NCBI RefSeq assembly: GCF_000177635.2
Contig: NC_014836.1
Coordinates: forward strand, 2,464,001 to 2,528,000
DNA length: 64,000 bases
Origin: Desulfurispirillum indicum S5
GTDB lineage: Bacteria > Chrysiogenota > Chrysiogenetes > Chrysiogenales > Chrysiogenaceae
Direction of reading: 5' to 3'
Of the stretch, positions 9,733 through 20,752 are shown in pieces. Position 1 is the stretch's first letter. Each line of letters starts with the position of its first letter. The position numbers and the translations under genes were made by a program. Under the pieces are notes generated by a model that did no database searches, had not been told where the DNA came from, and saw only the letters and a program-made list of their open reading frames with translations.

Positions 9733-9809
9733 ACGGCGTTTTACTCTCTCGGGGTGCGCTTGTATCTATTTGTGAACGGGCGTATTAAGTATTGCTCAAG
9801 GGGTTTATC

Positions 9810-10235
9810 GTGATTGATTTGAATGTGACGTTTTTTATTCAACTTGCGAATTTCCTGATTTTCCTCGTCCTTCTCAATCATATCCTCATCAAACCCATGG
9901 TATCCATGCTGCAGAAAAGAAGGACCACCATGGAGGGTTCCGCCGCTCAGGTGCAGAGCACTGACGAACTGGTTGCCCGCAAGAAAGCAGAGTATGAGGA
10001 TGCTTTGGCCCAGGCCAAAAAAGAAGCCAAGGATTATGCCGAAGCCGAGCGTCGCGCGGCACTGGCCCAGCAGGAAGCTCTTCTTCAGGAGGCGCGGCAG
10101 GAGTCCGAAGCTCTTCTGCAGTCTGGACAACAACAGATTCAGCAGCAGATGGAAACATCACGCAAACAGCTTTCCGGCGAAGCTCAGTCGCTGGCTGAGC
10201 TGATCAGCTCGAAGTTGATGGGGAGGGCATCATGA
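9810..10235 (+). CDS. atpF': ATP synthase F0 subunit b'
   Basis: Peripheral-stalk subunit linking F1 to the membrane sector. The GTG at 9810 gives MIDLNVTFFIQLANFLIFL, the classic N-terminus, with AAGGGG about 6 nt upstream; a TTG at 9792 would add six residues. It has 141 residues: one N-terminal membrane helix (~8-25), then a long charged coiled coil. It overlaps the next stalk gene by ATGA. Operons with both b and b' genes are typical of delta-proteobacterial, cyanobacterial and some deep lineages. Confidence 0.9.
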   Translation: MIDLNVTFFIQLANFLIFLVLLNHILIKPMVSMLQKRRTTMEGSAAQVQSTDELVARKKAEYEDALAQAKKEAKDYAEAERRAALAQQEALLQEARQESEALLQSGQQQIQQQMETSRKQLSGEAQSLAELISSKLMGRAS

Positions 10236-10789
10236 ACCGCCGTCTTTGCGCTCTGCTGGGCCCGATTCTCATCCTGATACCGACCATGGTGCAGGCTGCC
10301 GAAGGTTATCCCACCTTCAGTTCCATGTTTCCCAAAGCGTTTAACTTCTTTCTCCTGGCAGCATTGTTGTATTTTATTCTGAAAAAATATGTCATAGCCT
10401 TTTTCAAGGGGCGTACAGAACGCATTGAAAGTGAGCTCAGCGCCGCTCGCAAGGCCCAGGAAGAGGCGCAGCGCAAGGCGGCCGAGTACGAGGAGAAGTA
10501 CCGTACCGTAACCGACGAACTGGCGAAGCTGAAAGAGACCATGCGCATATCTGCCCTTGATGAAAAAGAAAAGATTCTGGCTGAATCCAAGGAGATGGCG
10601 GATAAAATGGTGGCCAACGCCAAGTCTGCCATTGAGATTGAGTTCGCCAAAGCTCAGGCGGAAATCCGTGAGCTGGTTCTTGAAAGTGCCTTCACCGTCG
10701 CCAGGGATAAGCTCAAGGACACCATGGACAGTGCCAAGAATGAAGAGCTGGTCAAGGAATATGTCAGTGGTATAAGGGGGATGAAGTGA
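10232..10789 (+). CDS. atpF: ATP synthase F0 subunit b
   Basis: Second peripheral-stalk subunit. It has 185 residues: a signal-like N-terminal hydrophobic stretch ending in VQAAEG, a membrane helix (FNFFLLAALLYFILKKYVI, ~35-54), then a coiled coil to the C-terminus. The cleavable-looking leader in front of the membrane helix is seen in b subunits of several delta-proteobacteria. It overlaps atpF' and atpH by four bases each (ATGA and GTGA), implying coupled translation. Confidence 0.92.
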   Translation: MNRRLCALLGPILILIPTMVQAAEGYPTFSSMFPKAFNFFLLAALLYFILKKYVIAFFKGRTERIESELSAARKAQEEAQRKAAEYEEKYRTVTDELAKLKETMRISALDEKEKILAESKEMADKMVANAKSAIEIEFAKAQAEIRELVLESAFTVARDKLKDTMDSAKNEELVKEYVSGIRGMK

Positions 10790-11322
10790 GTGAATCCATA
10801 GTAGCCCGGCGCTATGCGCTGGCGGTATATGAGCTGCTCAAAGCACAGTCAGCCACCGAGATTTTCGCGGCGGAGGTTGGCGCTTTTTCCCGTGAAATGC
10901 TGAGCTCCGATGAACTTGCCCACTTCTTTCTCAATCCGACCGTCCAGAAGCGGGATAAAATTACCGCTCTGGAGCTGAGCAGCAAAGGCATGCATTCGGT
11001 GTGTGCCCGATTCCTCGTGCTGCTGGCTGCGAAGGGTCGTCTGGGAATTCTGGACGCTATTGTTCGTGCCTACGAAAATATCTATAACGATGACCGCAAC
11101 CGGGTGGTCGCTCAGGTGCGCTGTGCGTTTCCCCTGGACGACAAGGGCCTTGAAGAGATTCGTCAGGCCCTTGCTGCCATTACCCGCAAGGAAATCGAAG
11201 TGCAGACAGAAGTGGATGAAACGCTGATCGGCGGCGTTTGCGCCCAGATCGGTTCCGTAGTTTATGATGGATCCCTGCGCGGCCATCTGGACAAGATGAA
11301 AGACAGCTTAGTAAAAGCTTAA
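10786..11322 (+). CDS. atpH: ATP synthase F1 subunit delta
   Basis: Delta joins the stalk to the top of the alpha/beta hexamer. The 178 residues begin at a GTG overlapping the atpF stop. Family features are the N-terminal IVARRYALAVYELLKA, the internal ARFLVLLAAKGRLGILDAIV and the C-terminal EVDETLIGGVCAQIGSVVYDGS. It lies between atpF and atpA as expected. Confidence 0.96.
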   Translation: MSESIVARRYALAVYELLKAQSATEIFAAEVGAFSREMLSSDELAHFFLNPTVQKRDKITALELSSKGMHSVCARFLVLLAAKGRLGILDAIVRAYENIYNDDRNRVVAQVRCAFPLDDKGLEEIRQALAAITRKEIEVQTEVDETLIGGVCAQIGSVVYDGSLRGHLDKMKDSLVKA

Positions 11323-11345
11323 ATTTTATAGAGGTGACGTGACTC

Positions 11346-12854
11346 ATGCAGATTAAAGCTGAAGAAATCAGCCGGATAATCAAGGAGCAGATCGCAGGGT
11401 TTGAAAAATCCTTCGATGTGCAGGAGACCGGCAAAGTCATTTCGGCAGGTGACGGTGTTGTACGTATCTACGGCCTGGAAAACGCCATGGCCGGTGAGCT
11501 GCTGGAATTTCCCGGTGATCTTTACGGATTGGTACTGAACCTTGAAGAAGACAATGTCGGTGCGGTTTTGCTGGGTGAGGCCACTGCCATTAAGGAAGGC
11601 GATACGGTCAAGCGTACCGGTCGCATTGCCCAGGTTCCCGTTGGCCCTGAAATGGTTGGCCGCGTTGTCAACGCCATTGGTCAACCCATTGACGGCAAAG
11701 GCCCCATTGACGCCAAGGAATTCGGCTATCTGGAACGCAAGGCGACAGGCGTTATTTCCAGAAAATCAGTTCACGAGCCACTGCAGACCGGTATTAAAGC
11801 CATTGACTCCATGATCCCCATCGGACGTGGACAGCGCGAACTGATCATCGGTGACCGCCAGACCGGAAAAACCACGATTGCCATAGACACCATTCTGAAC
11901 CTCAAGGGTGAAGATGTTTACTGTATCTATGTTGCCATTGGCCAGAAGCGCTCCACCGTTGCCCGCGTGGTCAACGTTCTCGAAGCCAACGGTGCCATGG
12001 CCTATACCACCGTTGTGGCGGCGACGGCTTCTGAGCCCGCTCCCATGCAGTTCCTGGCTCCTTATGCCGGTTGCACCATCGGTGAATATTTCCGTGACAA
12101 CGGCAAACACGCCCTCATCATCTATGATGACCTGAGCAAGCAGGCCGTTGCCTACCGTCAGCTCTCCCTGCTGCTGCGCCGCCCACCAGGACGCGAAGCA
12201 TATCCCGGGGACGTCTTCTACATCCACTCGCGCCTGCTTGAGCGCGCCGCCAAGCTCAATGATGACCTGGGAGCCGGTTCACTGACCGCTCTGCCCATTA
12301 TTGAAACTCAGGCCGGTGACGTCTCCGCCTATATTCCCACCAACGTCATCTCCATCACCGATGGTCAGATCTTCCTGGAGTCCGACCTCTTCTATGCTGG
12401 TCAGCGACCTGCGGTAAACGTGGGTATCTCCGTTTCCCGTGTTGGTGGTGCCGCGCAGATCAAAGCCATGAAGCAGGTTGCCGGTACGCTGAAGCTTGAG
12501 CTGGCCCAGTATCGCGAACTGGCGGCTTTCGCCCAGTTTGGCTCCGACCTTGATCCTGCCACCAAAGCTGTTCTCGACAAAGGCGCCCGTCTCTCTGAGC
12601 TGCTGAAGCAGCCTGAGTACAGCCCCTTCAAGGTAGAAGAGCAGGTGGTCAGCATCTACTGCGGTGTCAAGGGACATCTCGACGATATCCCCGTCAGCGC
12701 CGTTGGCAAGTTTGAAAAGGAATTTATCGCCTACATGAAATCCCAGCAGTCCGACATCCTCAAAGGCATTGTTCAGAAGAAGCAGCTGGACGAAGAACTG
12801 GAAGGAAAGCTCAAGGCAGCCATCGCAGAATTCAAGAAAACCTTTAGCGTTTAA
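11346..12854 (+). CDS. atpA: ATP synthase F1 subunit alpha
   Basis: Non-catalytic nucleotide-binding subunit of F1. The 502 residues carry the Walker A motif GDRQTGKTT near residue 170, the [17 protein letters not shown] region, [19 protein letters not shown], and the alpha signature [14 protein letters not shown] containing the arginine finger. A ribosome-binding site (GAGGTG) precedes ATG 11346. Flanked by atpH and atpG. Confidence 0.99.
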   Translation: MQIKAEEISRIIKEQIAGFEKSFDVQETGKVISAGDGVVRIYGLENAMAGELLEFPGDLYGLVLNLEEDNVGAVLLGEATAIKEGDTVKRTGRIAQVPVGPEMVGRVVNAIGQPIDGKGPIDAKEFGYLERKATGVISRKSVHEPLQTGIKAIDSMIPIGRGQRELIIGDRQTGKTTIAIDTILNLKGEDVYCIYVAIGQKRSTVARVVNVLEANGAMAYTTVVAATASEPAPMQFLAPYAGCTIGEYFRDNGKHALIIYDDLSKQAVAYRQLSLLLRRPPGREAYPGDVFYIHSRLLERAAKLNDDLGAGSLTALPIIETQAGDVSAYIPTNVISITDGQIFLESDLFYAGQRPAVNVGISVSRVGGAAQIKAMKQVAGTLKLELAQYRELAAFAQFGSDLDPATKAVLDKGARLSELLKQPEYSPFKVEEQVVSIYCGVKGHLDDIPVSAVGKFEKEFIAYMKSQQSDILKGIVQKKQLDEELEGKLKAAIAEFKKTFSV

Positions 12855-12865
12855 GGAATCAGGGC

Positions 12866-13741
12866 ATGTCAGGTTTCAAGGAAATAAAACGCCGAATTAA
12901 TTCGGTCAAGAGCACCCGGCAGATTACCAAGGCCATGAAAATGGTTTCAGCTGCCAAGCTGCGCAAAGCACAGGATGCCATCACCAATGCCAGACCCTAT
13001 GCCACGAAGATGCAGGATGTCATCGACAGCCTTTCGTGGAGGGTCTCCAGCGACGCGCACCCCATGCTGCGGCAGGCAGAGTCGGTAAAAAAGATAGCAG
13101 TGTACGTGATCACCTCTGATCGCGGACTCTGCGGCAGCTTCAACGGCTCGGTGATACGGACCGCCAAGAATTTTGTGCGCGACAGGCGTGCTGCCGGACA
13201 GGAAGTGGATATTTATGCTCTGGGCAAGAAAGCGCGGGATCTGTTTCGCCGTGACCAGGGCTTCCAGAAAGCCTATACGGATATCAGCCAGTCCTATCAG
13301 TTTGAACTGCTGCGACCCATTATCAACGAACTCAATGAAAAGTTCATTGATGGTGAGTACGACGAGGTGCATGTCATCTTTAACCGCTTTGTCTCCGCGC
13401 TTACCCAGCAGCCGATCACCCATCGACTGCTTCCGCTGAGCCCTGCCGATGAGCCGGACAATGTCCCCGTCGAGGAGAGCCAGCGCCTTGACTACACCTA
13501 TGAACCCCAGGATGAACTGTTACTGGCGCAGCTTTTGCCCAAGCATGTTGAAGTCCAGGTTCACACCATGATGCTTGATTCCGTTGCCAGTGAGCATGCC
13601 GCGCGCATGACCGCCATGGACTCTGCAACGAACAATGCGTCGGAAATGATCGACAAACTCACCCTGCTCTACAACCGGGCACGGCAAGCCGCTATCACCA
13701 CGGAGCTCACGGAGATTATTGCCGGAGCAGAAGCGCTGTAA
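12866..13741 (+). CDS. atpG: ATP synthase F1 subunit gamma
   Basis: Central rotor shaft of F1. The 291 residues have the N-terminal helix MSGFKEIKRRINSVKSTRQI and TKAMKMVSAAKLRKAQ, the central SDRGLCGSFNGSVIR, and the C-terminal helix ending in AITTELTEIIAGAEAL. The start ATG is 12 bp after atpA. Confidence 0.98.
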   Translation: MSGFKEIKRRINSVKSTRQITKAMKMVSAAKLRKAQDAITNARPYATKMQDVIDSLSWRVSSDAHPMLRQAESVKKIAVYVITSDRGLCGSFNGSVIRTAKNFVRDRRAAGQEVDIYALGKKARDLFRRDQGFQKAYTDISQSYQFELLRPIINELNEKFIDGEYDEVHVIFNRFVSALTQQPITHRLLPLSPADEPDNVPVEESQRLDYTYEPQDELLLAQLLPKHVEVQVHTMMLDSVASEHAARMTAMDSATNNASEMIDKLTLLYNRARQAAITTELTEIIAGAEAL

Positions 13742-15166
<1,425 letters not shown>

Positions 15167-15176
15167 GTGTGAACTG

Positions 15177-15593
15177 ATGGCCGAAAAAATTCGACTGGAA
15201 CTGGTGACACCGACCAAGCAACTCCTCAGTGTTGATGTGGACTCCATTTCCATGGTAGGTACCGAAGGCGACTTCAGCGTCCTGCCCAACCACACTCCCA
15301 TGCTGACGACTCTGGAAATGGGCGAACTCAGCTATCAGGTGAACGGCGAAACCCACTTTGTCTTTGTGGACTGGGGTTTCTGTGAAGTACTTCCCGATAA
15401 GGTCATAATCCTGGCGGAGACCAGCGAGCTTGCCTTTGATATTGATGTGGAAGAGGCGAAGCGACTGCGGGCAGAAGCCCAGGCGATCCTGGATCAGAAG
15501 CGTGCGGAAGATGATGTTATCTTCGAGCAGGCCCGCGTCGAGCTGCTCAAGCAGATTGCCCGCTTGGGAGTAGCCTCAAAGATTCGAATGTAG
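15177..15593 (+). CDS. atpC: ATP synthase F1 subunit epsilon
   Basis: Couples rotor to F1 and can inhibit hydrolysis. It has 138 residues: N-terminal beta sandwich (IRLELVTPTKQLLSVDVDSI, VGTEGDFSVLPNHTPMLTTL) and a C-terminal helical hairpin (EEAKRLRAEAQAILDQKRAE). Last gene of the operon, followed by a terminator. Genes for subunits a and c are not in this window. Confidence 0.97.
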   Translation: MAEKIRLELVTPTKQLLSVDVDSISMVGTEGDFSVLPNHTPMLTTLEMGELSYQVNGETHFVFVDWGFCEVLPDKVIILAETSELAFDIDVEEAKRLRAEAQAILDQKRAEDDVIFEQARVELLKQIARLGVASKIRM

Positions 15594-15627
15594 GCTTTTT
15601 GCTGAGTTGCCTTGAATCAGATACACC

Positions 15628-15661
15628 AACCGGGAAGCTTTCGGGCTTCCCGGTTGTTTTT
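15628..15661 (+). terminator. Terminator of the ATP synthase operon
   Basis: Perfect 11-bp stem AACCGGGAAGC (15628-15638) / GCTTCCCGGTT (15645-15655), followed by GTTTTT. Confidence 0.93.
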
Positions 15662-15708
15662 CATTGGATACACTCCATCACTTCGACACCATAACGGAAA
15701 GGTCCCGC

Positions 15709-16431
15709 GTGCTGCTCCCACCCCTTATTTTCGGAACCCTGATTCAACGCTATAAGCGCTTTCTGGCAGATGTCCGTCTGGAAGACGGCACCGTCGTCAC
15801 GGCACACTGTCCCAACTCCGGCAGCATGCTTGGCTGCGCTGAGCCCGGCAGTGTGGTTGCCCTTTCCCGCAGTGATAATCCCAGGCGCAAGCTGTCATAT
15901 ACCTGGGAGCTGGTGCAGGTTGATGGCAACTGGATCGGCATCAATACTTTCCGCACCAATGGTATCGTGGAAGAGGCGGTCGCGGGTGGGGCTGTCCCGG
16001 AACTGCAGGGGTATGCTTGTCTGCGCCGTGAGGTGCGCTACGGGCACCAGCGCAGCCGCATTGATCTTCTTCTGGAGGATGATCAGCGTGGGAGGTGCTA
16101 TGTGGAAGTCAAGAGTGTCACCCTGAAACTGGATGGGCGGGCCTGCTTCCCCGATGCTGTGACCACCAGGGGTCAGAAACATACTGAGGAGCTTATGGCC
16201 ATGGTGGCAGAAGGGCATCGTGCCGTGGTATTTTTTCTCGTGCAGCGAAGTGACGTGGAGTGTTTCACACCAGCCGATGCCATTGATCGGCGTTATGGCC
16301 AGCTGCTGCGTCAGGCGCTGCAGGCAGGTGTCGAGGTCTGCATCTATGGAACGGAAATTTCCCCCGCTTCCATCGTCGTGGCAGAGGCTCTGGCAGGAGA
16401 TTGGAGGCAGCATGAAGAGCAGCAGACATGA
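15709..16431 (+). CDS. sfsA: SfsA-family DNA/RNA nuclease protein
   Basis: SfsA was named for a sugar-fermentation phenotype in E. coli; the fold suggests nucleic-acid binding or nuclease activity. The core shows LIFGTLIQRYKRFLADVRL, TAHCPNSGSMLGC, YVEVKSVTL and FPDAVTTRGQKHTEEL, the last two carrying nuclease-like D/E-x-K residues. The GTG at 15709, with GGAAAGG 6 nt upstream, gives the usual N-terminus VLLPPLIFGTL in 240 residues; a TTG at 15664 would add 15 residues next to the preceding terminator. It overlaps rluD. Confidence 0.9.
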   Translation: MLLPPLIFGTLIQRYKRFLADVRLEDGTVVTAHCPNSGSMLGCAEPGSVVALSRSDNPRRKLSYTWELVQVDGNWIGINTFRTNGIVEEAVAGGAVPELQGYACLRREVRYGHQRSRIDLLLEDDQRGRCYVEVKSVTLKLDGRACFPDAVTTRGQKHTEELMAMVAEGHRAVVFFLVQRSDVECFTPADAIDRRYGQLLRQALQAGVEVCIYGTEISPASIVVAEALAGDWRQHEEQQT

Positions 16432-17353
16432 GTTGACGGTGGACGCCTCCCGGCGCCTGGATCAGTTTCTCGCCGCCACGGAGCTTTTCTCCCGGAGTAT
16501 GGCTCAAAAACTGGTGGCCCAGGGGCATGTCCAGGTGAACGGCACGGTGATCGAAAAAGCCTCTTACAGCCTGCAGCCGGGAGATCTGGTGTGCGTGCAG
16601 CAGCCAGCACCTGTGGACCATGCCACTGTGGTGGGCCAGGAAATTCCCCTGAATATCTGGTATGAGGACGAGTCCCTGCTTGTCGTCAACAAGCCTGCTG
16701 GCATGGTCGTGCATCCGGCTGCCGGCAACTATGATGCCACCCTGGTAAATGCGCTGGTGCACTATCTTGGGGATGGATTGCCCGCAATCGGTGGAGTGCT
16801 ACGCCCGGGTATTGTTCACCGTCTTGACAAGGACACCAGCGGACTGATGCTCGTGGCCAAAACAGAAGTGGCCCATCAGCGGCTGGTCAGCATGTTTGCC
16901 GCCAAGGAGATCGATCGGTGCTATCTGGCGCTGTGCCATGGATCGCTGGATGATTCCGGGGTTATTGAAGGCAATATCGGGCGCGATCCGAAGGATCGCA
17001 AGCGCATGGCCATTGTTGAGGCGGACAAGGGCAAGACGGCTCGCACCCACTACCGCCTGCTGGAAAAATTCTTCTGCCATCAGCAGTGGGTTTCCCTGAT
17101 CGAGTGTCGCCTTGATACCGGTCGCACACACCAGATACGCGTGCACCTGCGCTCCGTGCAACGCCCTTTGCTGGGAGACCAGGTGTATGGGGTAAAAAAG
17201 GAGCCGGGCTATGTGAGTATGCGACGCCAGGCGCTCCACTCGGCCTCCCTGTGTCTTCAGCATCCGATCAGCGGTGAAGTGGTGGAGCTGCAGTGTCCGT
17301 TGCCGGAAGACATGCGTGACCAGGTCGAGAGCCTGCGCAGGCGAAGCAGCTGA
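16412..17353 (+). CDS. rluD: RluA/RluD-family 23S rRNA pseudouridine synthase
   Basis: Isomerises uridines in 23S rRNA. An N-terminal S4 domain (residues ~12-70: LDQFLAATELFSRSMAQKLV) is followed by the catalytic domain with VNKPAGMVVHP and PGIVHRLDKDTSGLMLVAK, whose aspartate is catalytic, and RTHQIRVHL. It has 313 residues from ATG 16412, which overlaps sfsA by 20 bp; the longer frame upstream is sfsA shadow. RluD fits best, but RluC-type specificity is not excluded. Confidence 0.92.
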   Translation: MKSSRHELTVDASRRLDQFLAATELFSRSMAQKLVAQGHVQVNGTVIEKASYSLQPGDLVCVQQPAPVDHATVVGQEIPLNIWYEDESLLVVNKPAGMVVHPAAGNYDATLVNALVHYLGDGLPAIGGVLRPGIVHRLDKDTSGLMLVAKTEVAHQRLVSMFAAKEIDRCYLALCHGSLDDSGVIEGNIGRDPKDRKRMAIVEADKGKTARTHYRLLEKFFCHQQWVSLIECRLDTGRTHQIRVHLRSVQRPLLGDQVYGVKKEPGYVSMRRQALHSASLCLQHPISGEVVELQCPLPEDMRDQVESLRRRSS

Positions 17354-17377
17354 TGGTGCAGGCATCCTGTGAATCAG

Positions 17378-18868
17378 CTATTTTCCGTACATGTCATCGA
17401 CGGTGAAGTAGATTTCGCCGGTTGAGCGAAAGGTGCGATCCGCAAAGCTGTGGACGCGATACTGCAGGCCCCGGCGGTCCACGGAATAGCGCCAGTCAAG
17501 TTCTTCCGGATGCAGGGCGTAGCCCCTGTCGTCGGGAATTTTCCCCTCCAGGCCCGGGGGGACGTAGCCGGCTACATTGACCATGGTTTCTTCTCCCCGG
17601 TCGGTGAATCCCCTCAGAATCTTGAATCGCTCATGGACATGCACCACTTGTCCCTGGCGCAGCAAATGAATTTCCCCATCAACCAGCGCTTCAAAAAATT
17701 CCGTTGGCTCATCGGCCAGACGGACTTCAATGATGCCGCGGTCTTCATTATTGCGACGGATCACGATTTTTGTCTCTTCCGCGACGGAAAAGCTTCTCAG
17801 GCTGTCATCATAGAATCCGGTGCCGTAAATATCGGGATACCAGCCGATGGGGCTGCTGGCATTGATTTCCTGCACGGCAATGCTGTCGCCGGGCCGAACG
17901 TGGATGCGCCCGCTGGGTGGCATGGTGCGCGCAGCGCCGTTGATGGCGATGGTGACGCTGTGCAGGTGGTCCGTGTGTGCCAGGAAGATGCCGATATCGG
18001 CATAGGTGTTCCACGGGCGGTGGTACTCAATGCCCACGGCAGCCGCGAAACCCTCGATGGCATTGATGTGGTAGAAGACTTTCTGATTGATGTCCGGCAG
18101 GAGTTTGGAAGCTTCCATGCAGAATGCGGGCACACCCAGCTGGGTCAGGGTAAAAAATGTCAGACTGGTGCGCTGTTCGGCATGAATGGTCTGCGGACTG
18201 GCGGTATTGTGGTTATTGACGCGAAACTGGTGGTCCTCATGGAGGATCTGCCCGTTGAGGGTCTGGATGATCTCTTCGGCGATACACTGAAGGCAGACTG
18301 TGCCGTGCCTGGTTTCGTGGTAGATATCCGTGTCGATGATAATGGACTGTCCATAGCGCCGGGGATTGCGCACATTATCAATATACTCAGGGTGGTAGAA
18401 TCCTCCGCCGTCGTGAAGGCTGAGAATATAGTCGTACTGGGGGATTATGGAAATCAGTTCCCGCACGGTGCGCTGCTCCGGGATTCGGGGGGAGATATCA
18501 TGCTCAAAGAGCCGGTTCATGTCAGCGTAGACCCCGCGGCGGTTCAGAATAATGGCGCGTTTGTTCATGCGGGGGATGACATGGATCTCCCCTTTGCCAA
18601 CCACCCCTTCGAGGGCGTAGTCCGCTGCCAGGTAGCCGCCGGGCTCATCACCGTGGATGCCGCCGATAACCAGCACCTTGGGCCCTGGCTGCCATTTGGA
18701 GGCCTTGGGGACTTCGTGAATATCGAAAGCGAAGTCATGGTTCGCCAAAGTGATGGGCGGAGAAAGGAGCAGCGTGAGGAAAAAGAACACGCAGGCACCC
18801 CCCCGCGTAATGAGCGGGGGGCACAAACGTGCGAATGGGGAAGGAGTGGCGCCTTTGGGAGTGCTCAA
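17378..18868 (-). CDS. M99-type periplasmic murein carboxypeptidase (Csd4/Pgp1-like)
   Basis: Csd4 and Pgp1 trim peptidoglycan tripeptides and set helical shape in Helicobacter and Campylobacter. Family assignment rests on GGIHGDEPGG (zinc ligands H72 and E75), LHDGGGFYHPE (third ligand H152), DMNRLF and FCMEASK with a probable catalytic glutamate. Csd4 itself has Gln in place of the first His; here the canonical His is present. A hydrophobic segment (~27-42) ending before NHDF is a signal peptide. 496 residues from a TTG four bases after the chemoreceptor stop; the start is uncertain. Probably one operon with that gene. Confidence 0.78.
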   Translation of the reverse strand: MSTPKGATPSPFARLCPPLITRGGACVFFFLTLLLSPPITLANHDFAFDIHEVPKASKWQPGPKVLVIGGIHGDEPGGYLAADYALEGVVGKGEIHVIPRMNKRAIILNRRGVYADMNRLFEHDISPRIPEQRTVRELISIIPQYDYILSLHDGGGFYHPEYIDNVRNPRRYGQSIIIDTDIYHETRHGTVCLQCIAEEIIQTLNGQILHEDHQFRVNNHNTASPQTIHAEQRTSLTFFTLTQLGVPAFCMEASKLLPDINQKVFYHINAIEGFAAAVGIEYHRPWNTYADIGIFLAHTDHLHSVTIAINGAARTMPPSGRIHVRPGDSIAVQEINASSPIGWYPDIYGTGFYDDSLRSFSVAEETKIVIRRNNEDRGIIEVRLADEPTEFFEALVDGEIHLLRQGQVVHVHERFKILRGFTDRGEETMVNVAGYVPPGLEGKIPDDRGYALHPEELDWRYSVDRRGLQYRVHSFADRTFRSTGEIYFTVDDMYGK

Positions 18869-18871
18869 AGC

Positions 18872-20668
18872 CTACTCTTTCAGACGTAAGCTCTTGGGCG
18901 CAAGGGCCACTTTGTCATGAGCCTGGAATTTGAAGTCATTGACGGTACTGTTCATCTGCTGAGCCAGGGCCGAAAGCTCTTCAATGGCTCTGGCAGCGTC
19001 TTCCGATCCACGGGCAGTTTCATCGGCGACATTTTTGATGTTTTCGATGCTGCGGGCTATTTCGCCCGTGGTAGCTGACTGCTCTTCGCTGGCGGTGGCA
19101 ACCTGCTGGAACTGGTCATTGAGGGAGTTGACCACGACCACGATGCTTTCCAGAGCCTGGGAGGCCTGTCCGGCCAGGCTATTGGCAAGTTCGACCCGCT
19201 CCTGTGTGTGCATCATGGTGTCATTGGTCTTGACCGCGTCACCCTGAATTCCCTTGATCTTGGTGGCAATTTCCTTGGTGGCATTCTGAGTGCGCTCTGC
19301 CAGCTTGCGGACCTCGTCGGCCACGACGGCAAAGCCGCGCCCATGCTCGCCGGCACGGGCCGCCTCGATGGCGGCGTTCAGAGCCAGCAGGTTTGTCTGG
19401 TCGCTGACTTCATCGATAACCTGAATGATTTCACCGATTTCCCGGGCGCTTTGATTCAGGCGCTGAACCATGTCATTGAGCTCTCCGGTGGCCTGCTGCA
19501 CAGAACTGATTTCATGCATGGCTTTGGAAACTACCGAGCGACCCTCAATGGCAGTGTTGTTGGCGTCCGAAGCTTTTTCAGCACTCTGTGAGATCAGCCT
19601 GGAAATTTCCACTACAGTCGAGCTCATTTCCTCAGCGGCGCTAGCGACCTGGGCTACGGCATCGGCCTGTTCGTTGGCCCCCTCGCTCATGGCGGCTGTG
19701 GTCTCGCTGAGCTGAGTGCTGTGGCTTGCTACCTGAATGCTTGATTTATTAAGTTTTTCAAAAGAGAGGCTCAGGTCATCGAAGGTTTTATTGATTGATG
19801 TCACCAGTGTGCTGATTTCGTCATTGGAGCTGCTTTCAGGCACGCGCTGGGAGAAATCGCCCTGGGCAGCATCGCCCAGTACATCCACCACCACATTGAT
19901 TTTCCGGGTGATCAGCCTCTCAAGCAGTTTCATCATGAAAAGGGTTACGGCGATCAGCATCACGACAGCAATGCCGATGACCTGCAGGGTCGTGCGGGTT
20001 ACGGCTGCCTGGATAGGGGCGAGGTCAGCGATGACTTCATAGGCTCCGTGAATCTGTCCGACTCTCCAGCCTTCCATGGGAAAACCCAGCGGGTCTATAC
20101 CGTCGCCGGAAATACTGTCAGCGCGGGTTCCATGGCAGACCATGCAGTTCTGGTCGAGTACGATTGGCTTCATGTAATAGAGAGCATTTTCCTGGCGATT
20201 CACCCGGTACAGTTCATTGAGGCGCTTTTCCGTTGCTTCACGTAACATGCCGGCTTCGAAGTCTGTGGGGGTGTTTTCCGGGTTTCGTGGCTGGAACTTT
20301 GGGACGCGGAAGGTGTAGTTGGAAAACTCCGCGTTTTCCAAGGCAACTCTCCAGCCAGCGATAATGGGAATAGTATAGTAGGCACCGGTTTTGCGCAGCT
20401 CCTGCAGACGCTGCTGCTGCGGAAGCTGGCGCAGGCGCTGGAAGTCACTGTTGATGGCGTGCTCATCCAGAACACCCATTTGCCGCAGGTTTGCTACGTA
20501 GGTGCGCGCGTTCTCGGCCTGGGTTGTGATGGCGCGGGCCTTTTCCACCAGCATGTCCTGGGCGATGCTGTCTATCTCAGTTTTCGCAACGAAAATGAAT
20601 ATAACGGACATGAAAATAAAAGCGATGGCAATGGCGAGTTGGACTTTTGCGCTGATGGATTGTAGCAT
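18872..20668 (-). CDS. Methyl-accepting chemotaxis protein with periplasmic c-type heme domain
   Basis: Transmembrane chemoreceptor of 598 residues. The start ATG at 20668 is preceded by an AGGAGG site; reading frame further upstream lies antisense to trmL. TM1 is ~9-28. The periplasmic part carries a heme-attachment motif C175-M-V-C178-H179 in a DUF3365/Tll0287-like domain. TM2 (~215-235) is followed by HAMP and a methyl-accepting signalling domain with the tip [33 protein letters not shown] heme sensor suggests response to redox state, oxygen or NO. The M99 carboxypeptidase gene follows directly. Confidence 0.88.
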   Translation of the reverse strand: MLQSISAKVQLAIAIAFIFMSVIFIFVAKTEIDSIAQDMLVEKARAITTQAENARTYVANLRQMGVLDEHAINSDFQRLRQLPQQQRLQELRKTGAYYTIPIIAGWRVALENAEFSNYTFRVPKFQPRNPENTPTDFEAGMLREATEKRLNELYRVNRQENALYYMKPIVLDQNCMVCHGTRADSISGDGIDPLGFPMEGWRVGQIHGAYEVIADLAPIQAAVTRTTLQVIGIAVVMLIAVTLFMMKLLERLITRKINVVVDVLGDAAQGDFSQRVPESSSNDEISTLVTSINKTFDDLSLSFEKLNKSSIQVASHSTQLSETTAAMSEGANEQADAVAQVASAAEEMSSTVVEISRLISQSAEKASDANNTAIEGRSVVSKAMHEISSVQQATGELNDMVQRLNQSAREIGEIIQVIDEVSDQTNLLALNAAIEAARAGEHGRGFAVVADEVRKLAERTQNATKEIATKIKGIQGDAVKTNDTMMHTQERVELANSLAGQASQALESIVVVVNSLNDQFQQVATASEEQSATTGEIARSIENIKNVADETARGSEDAARAIEELSALAQQMNSTVNDFKFQAHDKVALAPKSLRLKE

Positions 20669-20752
20669 TGTGCCTCCTGTGGGCGCTGATAGAGTAAAAC
20701 AGTTGCGCTTTCCATAGTAGATGTTTTTGAGCCACTTATACAAGAGTAATCT

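Noticed and set aside
17450-18889. Open frame of 479 codons on the plus strand
   Set aside because: Antisense to the M99 peptidase gene, which has a signal peptide and zinc ligands.
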